DNA of 64,000 nt from Asterias rubens. Its lineage: Eukaryota; Echinodermata; Asteroidea; Forcipulatida; Asteriidae. The stretch spans positions 8,315,374 through 8,379,373 of the forward strand of contig NC_047064.1 of NCBI RefSeq assembly GCF_902459465.1, read 5' to 3'. Both the position numbers and the translations under genes were made by a program. The notes beneath the pieces are model-generated. The model was not told the origin of the DNA, did no database searches, and was given only the letters and a program-made list of their open reading frames with translations. This document shows, piece by piece, positions 12,301 through 23,094 of the stretch (within the stretch, counting starts at the first letter, position 1; each line of letters begins with the position of its first letter).

Positions 12301-15300
12301 GATTATCAACAAGTATATTTATTACACTCAGTTAACTGAGCATTGTTTTTTTTTTTTTTTTGTGTTTGTTACAGGTGAGCAGTGCGACCTCGTTTTACAT
12401 TATTGCGAGGTCAATCCATGCCTAAATAACGGCACTTGTAATGACTTTATCGTGTTTTTTAACTGCACTTGCAATCCCGACTACATCTACGTCGATGGTT
12501 TATGTGATGAGAAAGACGACTGCGCACATCATCCTTGTCTCAACGGGTCAACGTGCAATGACCTAATTGGCAACTTCTCCTGTACATGTGCCCCGGGGTT
12601 CGAGGGAGATTTATGCAATGTCGATGAGGACGAGTGTGCTAGCGGGCCGTGCCGAAATGGCGGGAACTGCACGGAGGGTCAACTGGGTATGTTTAACTGC
12701 ACATGTCCGGCCGGGTTTGATGGAGTTTTATGCGAAACAGACACTGATGAATGCCTATCTGATCCCTGTGGTATCAACTCGACCTGTGATGACGTGGTGA
12801 ATGGATTTGTGTGCCATTGCAGTCTTGGTTTCGCGGGGAGATTATGTCGAGATGAAGTGGACGAATGTGCTTCAGGGCCGTGCCAACATAACGCCACATG
12901 CTTAGATCACGTTGGTTACTTCGAGTGTAATTGTTCTGATGGGTACTTCGGTGAGCTTTGCGAGGTGGGTTACGACCTAAATCCATTAAAACAAATTGCA
13001 ATTTTATATAGAGTAACCGAGAACATTGGATGAATGTCCAGTGGTGAGACTGTAGGAATTGCAATGAAAAGGTTGTGGGTTCGAATACCAAGCTAACCGC
13101 TGTTGAAGTATCAATGTCTTGATTTGTGCAATTGATAATTATGTAAAACCAATGTGTATGTGAATGATTGGCTGTTGCCAGCCGGGTGTTTATATTTCCT
13201 TGTGTGAGTTGGCCGAGTTACATTGACGGGAAGATCGTCTAATCAAACAAAAAACAAACGAACAAACAAACAAACAGATCACCATCCCAACTAACACCCC
13301 CCCCCAAAAAAAAAAAAAAAAAAAAAAACCACGAAAACAAACAAACGAACGAACGAACAAACACACAAACAATTTACCTTGTATTCCTAAGGTTGATATT
13401 GACTTCTGCGCGAACCTGACATGTGCAAACAACGGCACGTGTCTGGATCAAATAGACGGGTTTCACTGTCTGTGTCAGAGGGGCTTTGAAGGCGTCATGT
13501 GTGACGTAGAGACTGATGAGTGCATGAGTCGGCCATGTTTGCACAACTCCACGTGTCATGATCTGCTAGCTAATTACAGGTAGGTGTGGTTTTCTTGTGG
13601 TTGAATGAACACATCTTATATCCCCATCGGTATTTTTTTAAGGAAATTCTTTTATGCTCCTATGGTACTTTTAATGATTTCTGGATCTGGATATTACTGC
13701 ACCTATGCAACCCTTAAAAGCTGTCAAGTATTTGTTGTGATTGCAACCAAAACAATTTCATGTTTTGGGGGAAACCCACTACTGCATAAAATGACAATTC
13801 CCGTATAATATGCATTTGTATATAGCACTTATAGCTAAGATGTTGGAACTTTGTGAACTTTAAACAACTCTTGTGGTTATGAATTAGCAAAGTCAACCAG
13901 CATACTTACCCTTCGGATATCAACACAAAAACACATGGAACTTAGAGACAGGACATTAATACGTGTACTGTTATGGAACCTGTTTTTACTTAATGTGAAA
14001 GCAATTTATTTTATTTATTTTTTGAGAATATTATAAAATGATTTTTCCCGAATTAGATGCATTTGTCAGGATGGGTACGAGGGAACCAACTGCGAGGCGG
14101 ACACGGATGAGTGTGTGAGCTCCCCATGCAGGAATCAGTCGACTTGTGTTGATCGAGCTGCTGGCTTTGTCTGTCTGTGCCAAGCTGGTTTTCAAGGCAT
14201 CTTGTGTGATATTGAAGTCGACGAATGTGTGAGCTCCCCTTGTTTCGACAATGAAACGTGCATTGACATATTCAATGGCTATAGGTAAGAGGTAATACAT
14301 AATGATTTAGGACAGAATGCAATTAAAGACACAGGACACTATTGGTAAGTGTCAAAGACCAGTCTTCTCACTTGATGTATATCATCATATGCATAAGGGA
14401 GCCGTTTCTCACAATGTTTTATACCATCAACCTCTCCCATACTCATTACCAAGTAAGGTTTTATACTTATACTTATTTTGAGTATTTACCAATAGTGTCC
14501 ACTGCCTTTAATACAATGTTTGGTGACGACTGGTATATACAGTACACGTTTTTACTGAAACCATTGAAAATAAATCAACAGGCTGCTTTCAGAGGTGCAT
14601 CGGGTGCACTCTTAAAACTTACGGGTTAAAACTGACCCAGAGTCGGGTCCCACTGAACCTGACCCAAAACTTGTTAAACACCAAATTTTGACCAGGTTGA
14701 TGGGTTAAATTGACCCATTGGTTGGGCAATTGACACTGATTATGGGTAGAGTATAAACTCTGGCCAAGGAATTGTTCGGGTGTGCCATCTTCATCTAGCC
14801 TATACACTCACATACACGGTGCACATGTAAGTTAAAATATAATTTGTGGAAAACCTCAACATCCCACCAGGAACAACTATCGACAATTGTTTTTGTAATT
14901 AACGCTTGGAATTTTGCTGGATTGTTGTTTGTATATTAAGGTGCGATGACGGTATGGACGTATGTGCCAACAACCCATGTCTTAACGACGCAACGTGCAT
15001 GGACGGCGGTATAGATTTCAGCTGCCGGTGTCAGGCAGGTTACCGCGGCAACTTGTGTCAATGGTATATCAATGAATGCGAGAGTTCTCCATGTCTGAAC
15101 GGCACATGCTTAGATCTTGTGAATGGCTTCCAGTGTGACTGCGCACCTGGATACGACGGAACTATCTGTGAGCATGACGTAGATGAATGCGCGAATTCCG
15201 TTTGCACGTACGGGACGTGTGTCGACCAAATCAACGGGTTCGTGTGTGTTTGCGTGGTAAGCGTAATTTGTTCTGACATTGGAAACCATGTAATAGTTTG

Positions 15301-18300
15301 TGTACCTTTGAACCTTACTGATTGCAGAAGTGTACAAATCAGTTTTGGAAGTTGCATGTCGCCAACGTTTTAGGGGCTTGATGTGTAAATCATGGTGTTC
15401 AAAACAAGAGTAATTGCTTGTTATGATACCACCTTTAAGTTCTGCTCTAGGGTAAAGGCACTGGACACTTGGCAATTAAACAAAAAATGAATACAAATCT
15501 TAATTAAAACGTTTACTTGGTAACGAGCAAGAATAGCTATTGATATTAACGAACAGTCTGAGCAACGGGACCCTATGAAGTAGTTGTTTTTGAGAAATAC
15601 ATAATTTCTCACTCAAATATTAAAAGACGTCAGGCCTGCAGCCTTTAATTTAGCCTTTGAAAGCAGTGACAAAATCACACAAACGTGTGCACCATTGGTG
15701 TTTTTTCTTTCATTATTCTGTTGCAACTTCGGTAACCATTTTGAGTCCAATCTTTCACAGATTGTTTTATTCTGGGCAAATGTTTTGATGCAACAGGAGA
15801 GAATACTTATCTTCGACAACTACCAAATGTGTTCAGTGCCATTAAAGAGTAGAGATGTAATAAAATAAATGAATACTTTTGTCTCCACTTGCAGGAGGAG
15901 TGTATGAAAGGTCAGTGCGACAACGGGCAGTGCATTTGTGAGTCTGGGTACGAGGGTGATGATTGTAGCGTCCAGATTGACTATTGCCGTAGCTCCCCCT
16001 GCTCAGACGGAACATGTGTTACATTAGTGAACAGTTTCAAGTAAGTAGTTATCCACGCAGTAATAACAGTGAATCTTTAAAAAAAAAATTATTCAGTTTT
16101 CAGAGATTCAATCCAAGAAAACAAACACTCTTAGCCCGGTTTGATCATGGGTGAGACGAGTGTCGGTACCTGTTTGTTTTAATTGAACAATGTTCTAGTA
16201 TATTTTTTACAAATAGCAGTAAAGAGAACATTTCGGTTAATTAAACACAGACTAGAACTAAAATAGTAAATGTTAATCAGAAAGGTTGTAGAGAAAAACA
16301 CAACTAAAAAACTCAGCTCAATTACAGTGCCGTGTCATATTATCGTGCCAAGCTAATAAAAACTCATTTTTGGGGGTTTGGAGAAAGAAAAAAAACTCCA
16401 AACCCACTTGACTTCATTTAATATCGGTCTTTTAATGCCTGATATTTACATATCTGTTGATTTCGTGTTTCTATGTAGGTGTGAATGTGGGCCTTTTCAC
16501 CAAGGCGACCTGTGTGACGTGTTAATAGACAACCCTTGCTCAATGTCCCCCTGCGTTAACGGTGAATGTATAACGTCAGAGGAGCAACCTAATGGTTACC
16601 AATGTACTTGCAAAGAGGGGTTTTACGGATTCACTTGTGACGTAGGTAAGAACGACAAACCATAGCTATCTTTTGATTCCATTAAAATCGAAAGCAATGA
16701 CAAGTTTTGTCTTGCAGGCAAAGGCCACGGCCGCGGTTGCATTGGTCTCGGCCTTGGTACCATGTACACTTGAATATTTTCCAAAAGGTACCCTCTTGTA
16801 CAATGAAAATGGCCAAGCATGTCTTGTATAACTACAGACATGGAATGTGAATGCGTCACAACATGTGCCCAATTTCATAGAGCTGCTAAGCACAAAAATT
16901 TGCTGAGCATGAAATGTTTGCCTTGATAAAAACAGGATTTCCCAACCAAATGTCTACGTGATTTTCAAGGTAAGCATACAACAGCTGAATGACAGTAACT
17001 AGGAAAATCCTGTTTTTATCAAGGAAGAAAATTTCATGCTAAGCAAATTTTCGTGCTTAGCAGCTCTATGAAATTGGGCCCTGCTCTAAAATATTATTGT
17101 TCCGAAAACAACAACTAAAAATACACTTACTTTAAAGACAGTGGACACTATTTGTAATTGTCAAGGACCAGTCTTCTCACTTGGTGTATCTCAATATTAT
17201 GCATAAAATAACAAACCTCTGAAAGATTGAGCTTGATTGGTCGTCGGAGTTGCCAGATAACTATGGATGAAAAACAAAAACCTTGTCAGACGAAGTTTTG
17301 TACTTTCAGATGCTTGGTTTCGAGACCTCAAATTCTAAACTTGAGGTCTCGAAATCAAATTCGTGGGAAAACTACTTCTTTCTCGAAAACTAGGTCACTT
17401 CCGAGGGAGCCGTTTATCACAATGTTTTATATGATCAACCTCTCCCCATTACTCGTTACCAATTGAGAATTTGTGATGATATCAATTGAGGTTTTGTGAT
17501 GATAATTATTTTGAGTAATTACCAATAGTGTCCACTACCTTTAAGCAAAGTATACGTACTGCTTAAAGAGTTTCTCTTAGACTAAACCCCAGTTTACTTT
17601 ACTTGTTATATAGAGCTGGGGGTATATGGTTGCGTCATTTTCTGTGATGGGATACTCAAGGATGCTCAAGCGTTCCAGAAGAACATGGCCTCTCTTCTTG
17701 GAACACTGCTGTCTACATTCGCACGGTCAACAGAGGACAGCATTCAAGTAGAAGTAGTCGATATAGAGGAATACATGAGATCTGACAATGGGTGAGAGAT
17801 AAAGATATGACTGAAAGGAAATAAGAGCTATTCTGGATAAATCGAAATAGAAAACGAAGTTTATTTACATTTACTGTTTTATTTAGGTAGTTTCGATGTT
17901 CAAGTGTCATCCAAATGTCATCATCGGTCAGTGACGTCATTACACTTTTTTTAATATTGTGAACAATACTCCAAAATGGTTGATAGAATTTTTAACAAGA
18001 GTTGTATTAGTGTATTGATCTAATCTTAAAGACAGTGGACACTATTGGTATTATTGTCAAAGACTAGTCTTCTCACTTGGTGTATCTCAACACATGCATA
18101 CAATAACAGACCTGTGGATATTTGAGTTCAATCGGTCATCGAAGTTGCGAGATAATAATGGAAGAAAAGAAAAAACCCTTGTAACAAGAAGTTGTGTGCT
18201 TTCAGATGCCCGATTTCGATACCTCAAATTCTAAACTTGATGTCTCGAAATCAAATTCGTGGAAAATTACTTCTTTCTCGAAAACTACGTCACTTCAGAG

Positions 18301-21218
18301 GGAGCCGTTTCCCACAATATTTTATACTATCAACCTCTCCCCATCACTCATTACCAAGTATGGTTTTATGCTAATAATGCTTTTGAGTAATTATAAATAG
18401 TGTCCACTGCCTGTAAGCTCAGTATCCTGTATAAAGATTATAAAAACAAATAACTGAATTAGTTAACAAAACAATTACAGCATTTTCACCAACTAATTTT
18501 CTTTTCTGATATTACAAAAGGGGTCCTCTTTCCCAGGTGACATTCGTTGCCCGGTCTTCAACTGAGTATCTGCCCAAAGTGACGGTGGAACAAAGGGTCA
18601 ACAACGCTCCAAATGACTTAGTGAGCGAGCAGCTTGGATACGATGTATATAAGGGTAAGGCGATACCACGGCTACTAACAAGGGAACAACAGGTTAGTTC
18701 AACTTTGAAGCTGTATATAGGTGGCCTGATTGGTGCGAACGGTTTTTGCTTAAAGGCAGTGGACACTATTGGTAATTGTCAAAGACTAGCCTTCACAGTT
18801 GGTGTATCTCAACATATGCATAAAATAACTATGGTGGCCCTAAAGGGACACAGCCAGTCGTGAATATTTTTTGCGACTGGCTGTGTCCCTTCAGAGCCAC
18901 CATAAAATAACAAACCTGTGAAAATTTGAGCTCAATCGGTCATCTAAGTTGCGAGATAATAATGAAAGAAGGAGACACCCTTGTCACACGAAGTTGTGTG
19001 CGTTTAGATGGTTGATTTCGAGACCTCAAGCTCTAAACCTGAGATCTCGAAATCAAATTCGTGGAAAGTTACTTCTTTCTCGAAAATTATGGCACTTTAG
19101 AGGGAGCCGTTTTCTCACAATGTTTTACACCATCAACCTCTCCTCATTACTCGTCATAAGAAAGGTTTTATGCTAATAATTATTTTGAGTAATTACCTTT
19201 AGTGTCCACGGCATTTAAAAGTATATAATTTCATTTGGAATGTGTTGAAATCTCGGTTCGAATTTCTAACCGAAATGGAGTTTGGATATTCATTCCCATA
19301 ATGCAACTTCAACAGGATAGCTCTCAATACTGTAACTGGGCTTAATCGTTTATGTAAATGCAGTCTGTATCCGTATCGTTTTACCTTTAGGTTAAGCGCA
19401 CTGGAGGTGGGTTACTTTGAGGCACCCGTCCTAAAGCCACACAGTCTCAATTATTGGGTTTCCCCAATCTTGGGGTTTTGCAAAAAATTATTTGTAGGTA
19501 CTGAGAATTTGACATCTTGCCCTGCTTTACCTACCTCGGTTCGAAATCCAATGTTGGCATTAAAGTTCTTTAAAAATGTAATTAAGCTGTGTTGCAGTAT
19601 TTTATTCAAATAAAAATGCATGTGTAGGCCTACCCCTAGTTGTTTTTCCCCACACAGACATCCAGCACCGAAATATTACACACATTGTACATTATTTTGT
19701 GTAATACAACTAGATCAAAGTCAACGATTCGGCCTGGAAATAATGTCACATGGTATGAACTTAATTGCTATATATCGACTTTGACATATTTTTGACATGT
19801 GTTTATGTTCACTAATAGGAGACATAATTAGAACTTGACCCGACATTATAATTAACATAACAATATTATTAAATCGTACATTTATCTGTCACAGAGTTGG
19901 CCGGCTACCCATTGGTATGTCTTTCTCCTTGTTACGATGGGTTCAGTTTCCTCCATTGCAGTAGGTATAATCATCACACGTAAAAGACGGTATGTTAGAC
20001 TTAAAATTTGAGTCATTGGTCTTTGGCAATCGGGTGTAATTTCAAGTTTAAACGACGATGAGAATTGGACTTAATTCTGCTGACAATATAAAAGGAGAAC
20101 TCTTTACATGTCAACTTAAGTTGATTAATCGACAGGTGGTCTGAAGAAGGAAATCGTTGCTATGAATGTAAGCTAACTCTTAAAAGAAACCAAAGATGTA
20201 TTTGCTTTGTGGCAGTTATGCTTTGTATTCTCCAGGATGACAAATTTTCACAAGTTCCTGTTTTCACACGCTCTTTGCAAGTCAATACGCTATACACCCG
20301 CATGCATTCTCTTCAAGCGTTTATCTTCTTTGGATTTGTCTTTTAACAAAAAAAAACACAAGTGCTATTGGTTGAAGGAACTGATAAATCTATCATTGAG
20401 ATTCTGCATTATTTTGCTTATTGTTTGCATACGAAATCCTTAGACAAAAACCCTTGTCCAATACGATTTCATTGGACTTCTTCTGGTATTCTTTGTAGCC
20501 AGTTTGAATGAGGTAGGCTTGGCTTTCAGTGACCTACGTCACAAGCAGGATTGCAGAGCTTTTGAAGGGAGTTATACATTTGGTTAGCACTCTTTTAATG
20601 ATTTAGCAATGGAAACTTGTTGTTTAGAAGCCTGGATCAGCTTTCGGTTTTTATGCCGCGAAAAGTGAATATGCGAAGCGTTACTGCAGTAGCGATTCTC
20701 AGACTCTTTATTCATGTAAGGGATTATACTTACTGCATAGATTTTACGCTCCCGACATAAGGGTATGTCTCAAAAACGCAAATAATGAGTTTTTACGTCT
20801 TAGTTTTATGTTATACTGTACATCAAAATTATACATGTAAGATTGAATCAATCAAACGGCTACAAGCACCAAAGGTATACTTCGCCTTTAAAAGCTTTTT
20901 CCACCGGTCGTTATATATTTGTTTGTTTTGGTATGTGTTTCTTCTCCTATAAATAGCTCCCTTACTATAAATCCACCGGACGAATGTCACATCAACGAAG
21001 ATGACGGTCAATACAGCACCGTGGAGACAAACTTGTCCAGCCCAGAACATCTATACACTGATGACCAGTCTGACTCCGGTTCGGTCACCAATCCCGTGTA
21101 TGACGCATCCTATGAGAATTGCTATGCGACAATGAAAGGAGATGCTGCCGAGTGCGACGCCAACGAAAAACCGTGTGCGAACAACCCAATCAGAGCTGAT
21201 TTCAGTACGGGCGAGTAA
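6314..21218 (+). CDS. Gene A: DSL/EGF Notch-ligand-like single-pass membrane protein, 15 coding exons
   Basis: Predicted Delta/Jagged-type ligand of 994 aa that would present a DSL domain to Notch on a neighbouring cell. Exons: 6314-6358, 6680-6843, 8707-8845, 9384-9532, 10955-11100, 12375-12964, 13392-13579, 14057-14284, 14941-15256, 15895-16040, 16479-16645, 17614-17791, 18521-18692, 19895-19989, 20957-21218. All junctions are GT-AG and all phases close. Approximate domains: signal peptide 1-21 (MDSFKFVSLLMISIH then VCVVV); MNNL/C2-like 22-166 with CGSCDNYFLICLDD; DSL 167-217 with six Cys and PRDDAYGHYTCD; about 14 EGF-type modules 218-757; alpha/beta juxtamembrane domain 760-876; membrane helix 882-904 (HWYVFLLVTMGSVSS) followed by RKRR; tail with NPVYDASYENCY. 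Gene B matches exon for exon. The start was chosen because this short exon encodes a signal peptide and joins in phase 0. Family assignment is strong. Receptor, signalling activity and the exact 5' end are inferred. Confidence 0.88.
7205..8475. mobile_element. Large inverted-repeat element in gene A intron 2
   Basis: The left end tcccaatttcatagagccgc is inverted at the right end (gcagctctatgaaattgga). Both subterminal regions carry gcttaac-rich sequence. The interior has clustered palindromes built on ggacac...gtgtcc, at about 7920-8000 and 8195-8330. The same type of terminus bounds the 215-bp element at 16867. No transposase frame is visible. Confidence 0.7.
9544..9936. mobile_element. TTAA foldback element, family 4 (GTTGCCTTGGATCGG)
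   Basis: 393 bp in gene A intron 4 that is one long imperfect palindrome. It starts TTAAAGGAACACGTTGCCTT and ends aaggcaacgtgttcctttaa, with a core of ggccattgtatggagtc / gactccaataaatggcc. Further copies are at 36212 and 40961, and a partial one at 48880. Confidence 0.88.
10110..10171 (+). mobile_element. Fragment of TTAA MITE family 2
   Basis: ccattggacactttctgaac followed by ttcacagatttacaaataac matches one end of family 2. The rest is missing. Confidence 0.5.
10474..10655 (+). repeat. tRNA-derived SINE
   Basis: An A-box-like tagtctagttggtaagac and a perfect B box ggttcgaatcc, spaced as in a tRNA, are followed by a T-rich stretch (10560-10576) and a non-tRNA tail. The cloverleaf is not complete enough for a functional tRNA call. 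Confidence 0.7.
10955..11100 (+). other. DSL-domain exon of gene A
   Basis: The exon codes for FTFQVKVNC, then NYYNSDCSVYC, PRDDAYGHYTCD and GAKLCKPGWQG, which is the six-cysteine DSL signature completed by QC in the next exon. The acceptor is tttacag and the donor gtatgg, with entry phase 2 and exit phase 1. Arg and DD of the Notch-contact loop are retained and the second aromatic is Tyr rather than Phe. This exon is the strongest single proof of family. Confidence 0.93.
11444..11809 (+). mobile_element. TTAA MITE family 2 in gene A intron 5
   Basis: Starts ttaaagccattagacacttt and ends gaaagtgtccaattgcttta. The central palindrome is tctcgatatcgaga. The terminal TTAA is shared with the next element. 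Confidence 0.85.
11806..12193 (+). mobile_element. Adjacent TTAA inverted-repeat element
   Basis: ttaaaggaacgttagagaat at the left is matched by attctgtaatgttcctttttt at the right. The element abuts family 2 through a shared TTAA. Confidence 0.65.
13022..13260 (+). repeat. SINE with CAAA-repeat tail
   Basis: Carries a B-box-like gggttcgaatacc and the diagnostic gattggctgttgccagc, and ends in a caaac-repeat tail. A second copy of the same family is at 56940. It sits in gene A intron 6. Confidence 0.65.
13254..13362 (+). repeat. Low-complexity CAAA / poly(C) / poly(A) tract
   Basis: The aacaaacaaac repeat, a run of C, a run of about 22 A and an aacgaacgaac repeat follow the SINE tail. It ends about 30 bp before exon 7 of gene A. 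Confidence 0.85.
14323..14511 (+). mobile_element. Short deletion derivative of TTAA MITE family 1
   Basis: Both ends are present (ttaaagacacaggacactat ... caatagtgtccactgccttt then aa), but the central palindrome is deleted. Length is 189 bp. Confidence 0.8.
15453..15845 (-). mobile_element. MITE related to family 1
   Basis: Starts taaaggcactggacacttgg and ends caaatgtgttcagtgccatt then aa, with the hairpin aaaagacgtcaggcctgcag in the middle. It ends about 50 bp before exon 10 of gene A. Confidence 0.7.
16867..17081. mobile_element. 215-bp foldback element (CCCAATTTCATAGAGC ends)
   Basis: gcccaatttcatagagctgc is inverted as gcagctctatgaaattgggc. The arms extend through tgataaaaacaggatttccc / ggaaaatcctgtttttatca. 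The termini resemble those of the 1.27-kb element at 7205. Confidence 0.85.
17132..17544 (+). mobile_element. TTAA MITE family 1 in gene A intron 11
   Basis: Both TTAA ends are visible (ttaaagacagtggacactat; caatagtgtccactaccttt then aa), with the central palindrome tcgagacctcaaattctaaa / cttgaggtctcgaaatcaaa. Confidence 0.88.
18026..18416 (+). mobile_element. TTAA MITE family 1 in gene A intron 12
   Basis: ttaaagacagtggacactat at the left; aatagtgtccactgcctgta at the right with a decayed terminal TTAA. Confidence 0.87.
18750..19218 (+). mobile_element. TTAA MITE family 1 with a nested hairpin insert
   Basis: Complete family 1 ends. A 72-75-bp inverted-repeat element is inserted within it at about 18830-18904 and lengthens it. 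It lies in gene A intron 13. Confidence 0.88.
18830..18904. mobile_element. Miniature hairpin element nested in a MITE
   Basis: tatggtggccctaaagggac / gtcccttcagagccaccata form a near-complete hairpin with loop tgaatatttttt. The host sequence ataaaataac is present on both sides (18820-18829 and 18902-18911), giving a target duplication of 7-10 bp depending on where the ends are placed. Confidence 0.82.
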
Positions 21219-21269
21219 CAGTATAGTACGCAACCAAGTGCTTGTACTAGAGAGAGGGGATAATGAACA

Positions 21270-21435
21270 CTATACCTTTCTCATGCTGCCTCCATCTTGG
21301 TCATGTTCCTCGTATCGAATAGCAATAATGCATGCTAAACATGATTTTGCAAATAGGAACCAGACCAACCTCGGTTTGGTTACATTGGTATTAATGTGAG
21401 AAATTTAAGATGGCTGCACCTTGATAAGGGTCTAT
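21270..21435 (+). mobile_element. MITE in the 3' region of gene A
   Basis: Ends atacctttctca and tgataagggtctatg are imperfect inverted repeats. The interior (tcgtatcgaatagcaataat, gcaaataggaaccagacc, aagatggctgcacc) matches in opposite orientation the element downstream of gene B at 24167-24346. Confidence 0.65.
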
Positions 21436-21525
21436 GTGACACAATACGGTCCTTTGACGTTTGAGTAAACTTATACAAAAACTTCCGTTTGTTTTAAGTT
21501 AAGTTGTATATCTTCATCCGTGGAT

Positions 21526-21907
21526 TTAAAGGGAATACGTACTTTTTCCTAACAATCTGTTCACAGATTTACATTAAAGTTACACAGTTTGAAGATTATG
21601 ATATTAGAAAGCTTCCCTTGAAATTGCACTTCCTGAGGTGCTGTAGTTTTTTAGAAATGAGTAAAAGTAACAATTTTCGTGAGTTTTAGCATGTAAAATA
21701 CGTATTAACCAGTTATGCTATGGTTTTGGTACAATATCATAACTGGTTAAGACGAAAATTATGTTGTGACTTGTTTTACTCAGTTCTAAAAAACTACACA
21801 ACCTTAGTTAGTAATTTGAAGGGAAGCTTTCCACTATCATTCTCTTCAAACCCTGTAAGTTTAATGTAAATCTGTGGACATTTTGAAAAAGTACACGAAT
21901 CCTTTAA
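21526..21907. mobile_element. TTAA foldback element, 382 bp
   Basis: TTAAAGGGAATACGTACTTT and aaagtacacgaatcctttaa are inverted termini. The complementary arms run through cacagatttacattaaagtt / ctgtaagtttaatgtaaatc to a central aaccagttatgc / cataactggtt. Confidence 0.85.
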
Positions 21908-23094
21908 AGCATAATTCGTTCAATAGATGTGAGGGCAAACGTGTCTTCGTCAGCAAGGGAATTTGATTTCTGTAAAGTAACGGGTTTCAATAAATACAGT
22001 GCGCTGTATTGGCAGGATACCAGTTACTAATAACTAGATGCAACCTCTGTGAAACTGGACCTAGGTTCTTGACCAGTCAATGGTTAATTTTCTCGCAAGT
22101 GTTTCCAATCGGTCATAATTTGACTACAAAATACTATTCTTAAAATGAAGCTTTTTTACAAATAATGCCAGTATACACCAGGTCAGTAAAGTTTATTCAG
22201 ACGTATATAAAAGCCATATCGTAATAAGTAAGTTTTCGTTTTTTTAAACCATTTAAAAAAAAACGATTTTGTATTTGTGGTGGACTGGACTCAAAAAGTT
22301 GATTTTATAAAAAAACAAAAAGGGGAACAGTGAGACAAATTTTTCTTTGGCATAAACAACGGACTTACGCGACTCTCCTGAAAACGTTACTCTGTGGTTT
22401 TCAATTTCTTTTCTTTTCAAAAACTTGGCAATCAATGAAGCTGAAATTTCTACAGATAAACTATTATAGTGAGTAGGGATTCATGGGCCAAAAAAACTTG
22501 ATCTACAAAAGGTACTAATTTACCCTTTGTAGAGCTGGAACTTCGAATACTGAATACTCATCAGTTCTTAAAACTACCGATTACTTGAGTCACCTACAGC
22601 GTCAATGCGGCACATGTATCCAAATAGTTGATTCGTATCAAAATAGTTGTGCCATTGTTTAAAAAGAAATCAAGGGATTTGTTACGTCTTGAAAGTCCGT
22701 TCAGAGATTGTGACTATGCCTATTTCAACTCGGAAGATAAGAATCACGTCTTAGGAACAATTGTCTCGCATACAATATATTAAAGAAATTAATCTTCTTC
22801 TGTGAAAGTTCAAATAATTTATTCTGGGTAAACTTTTAAATAAAACATACTGAATTATAGTCTTCTGATCTTAATTAATTCGTATGTAAGAGTCATATCT
22901 CTAATTAAGATATATTAACAAATTTGTATTCGAAACTCTTGTAGAAGAAGATTTTGTTAAAATACAACCAAATTAAACAAACAAAAATCACTTCCGGTTA
23001 TAAGAAGCTACATTACTCAAGTTAAGACTTACATGTTCATGAAGTATTTACACGATTATTAATATAAGAGGCTTATGTAATCTATTTTAGCTAC
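21908..23094. other. Convergent spacer, no gene recognised
   Basis: AT-rich sequence between the 3' ends of genes A and B. Apart from the possible poly(A) signal at 21989, I see no coding exon, RNA gene or complete repeat. Confidence 0.5.
21989..21994 (+). terminator. Possible poly(A) signal of gene A
   Basis: AATAAA lies in tttcaataaatacagtg, 771 bp after the gene A stop and just beyond a TTAA foldback element. It is the first good hexamer I see on the + strand after the stop. The assignment is tentative. Confidence 0.3.
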
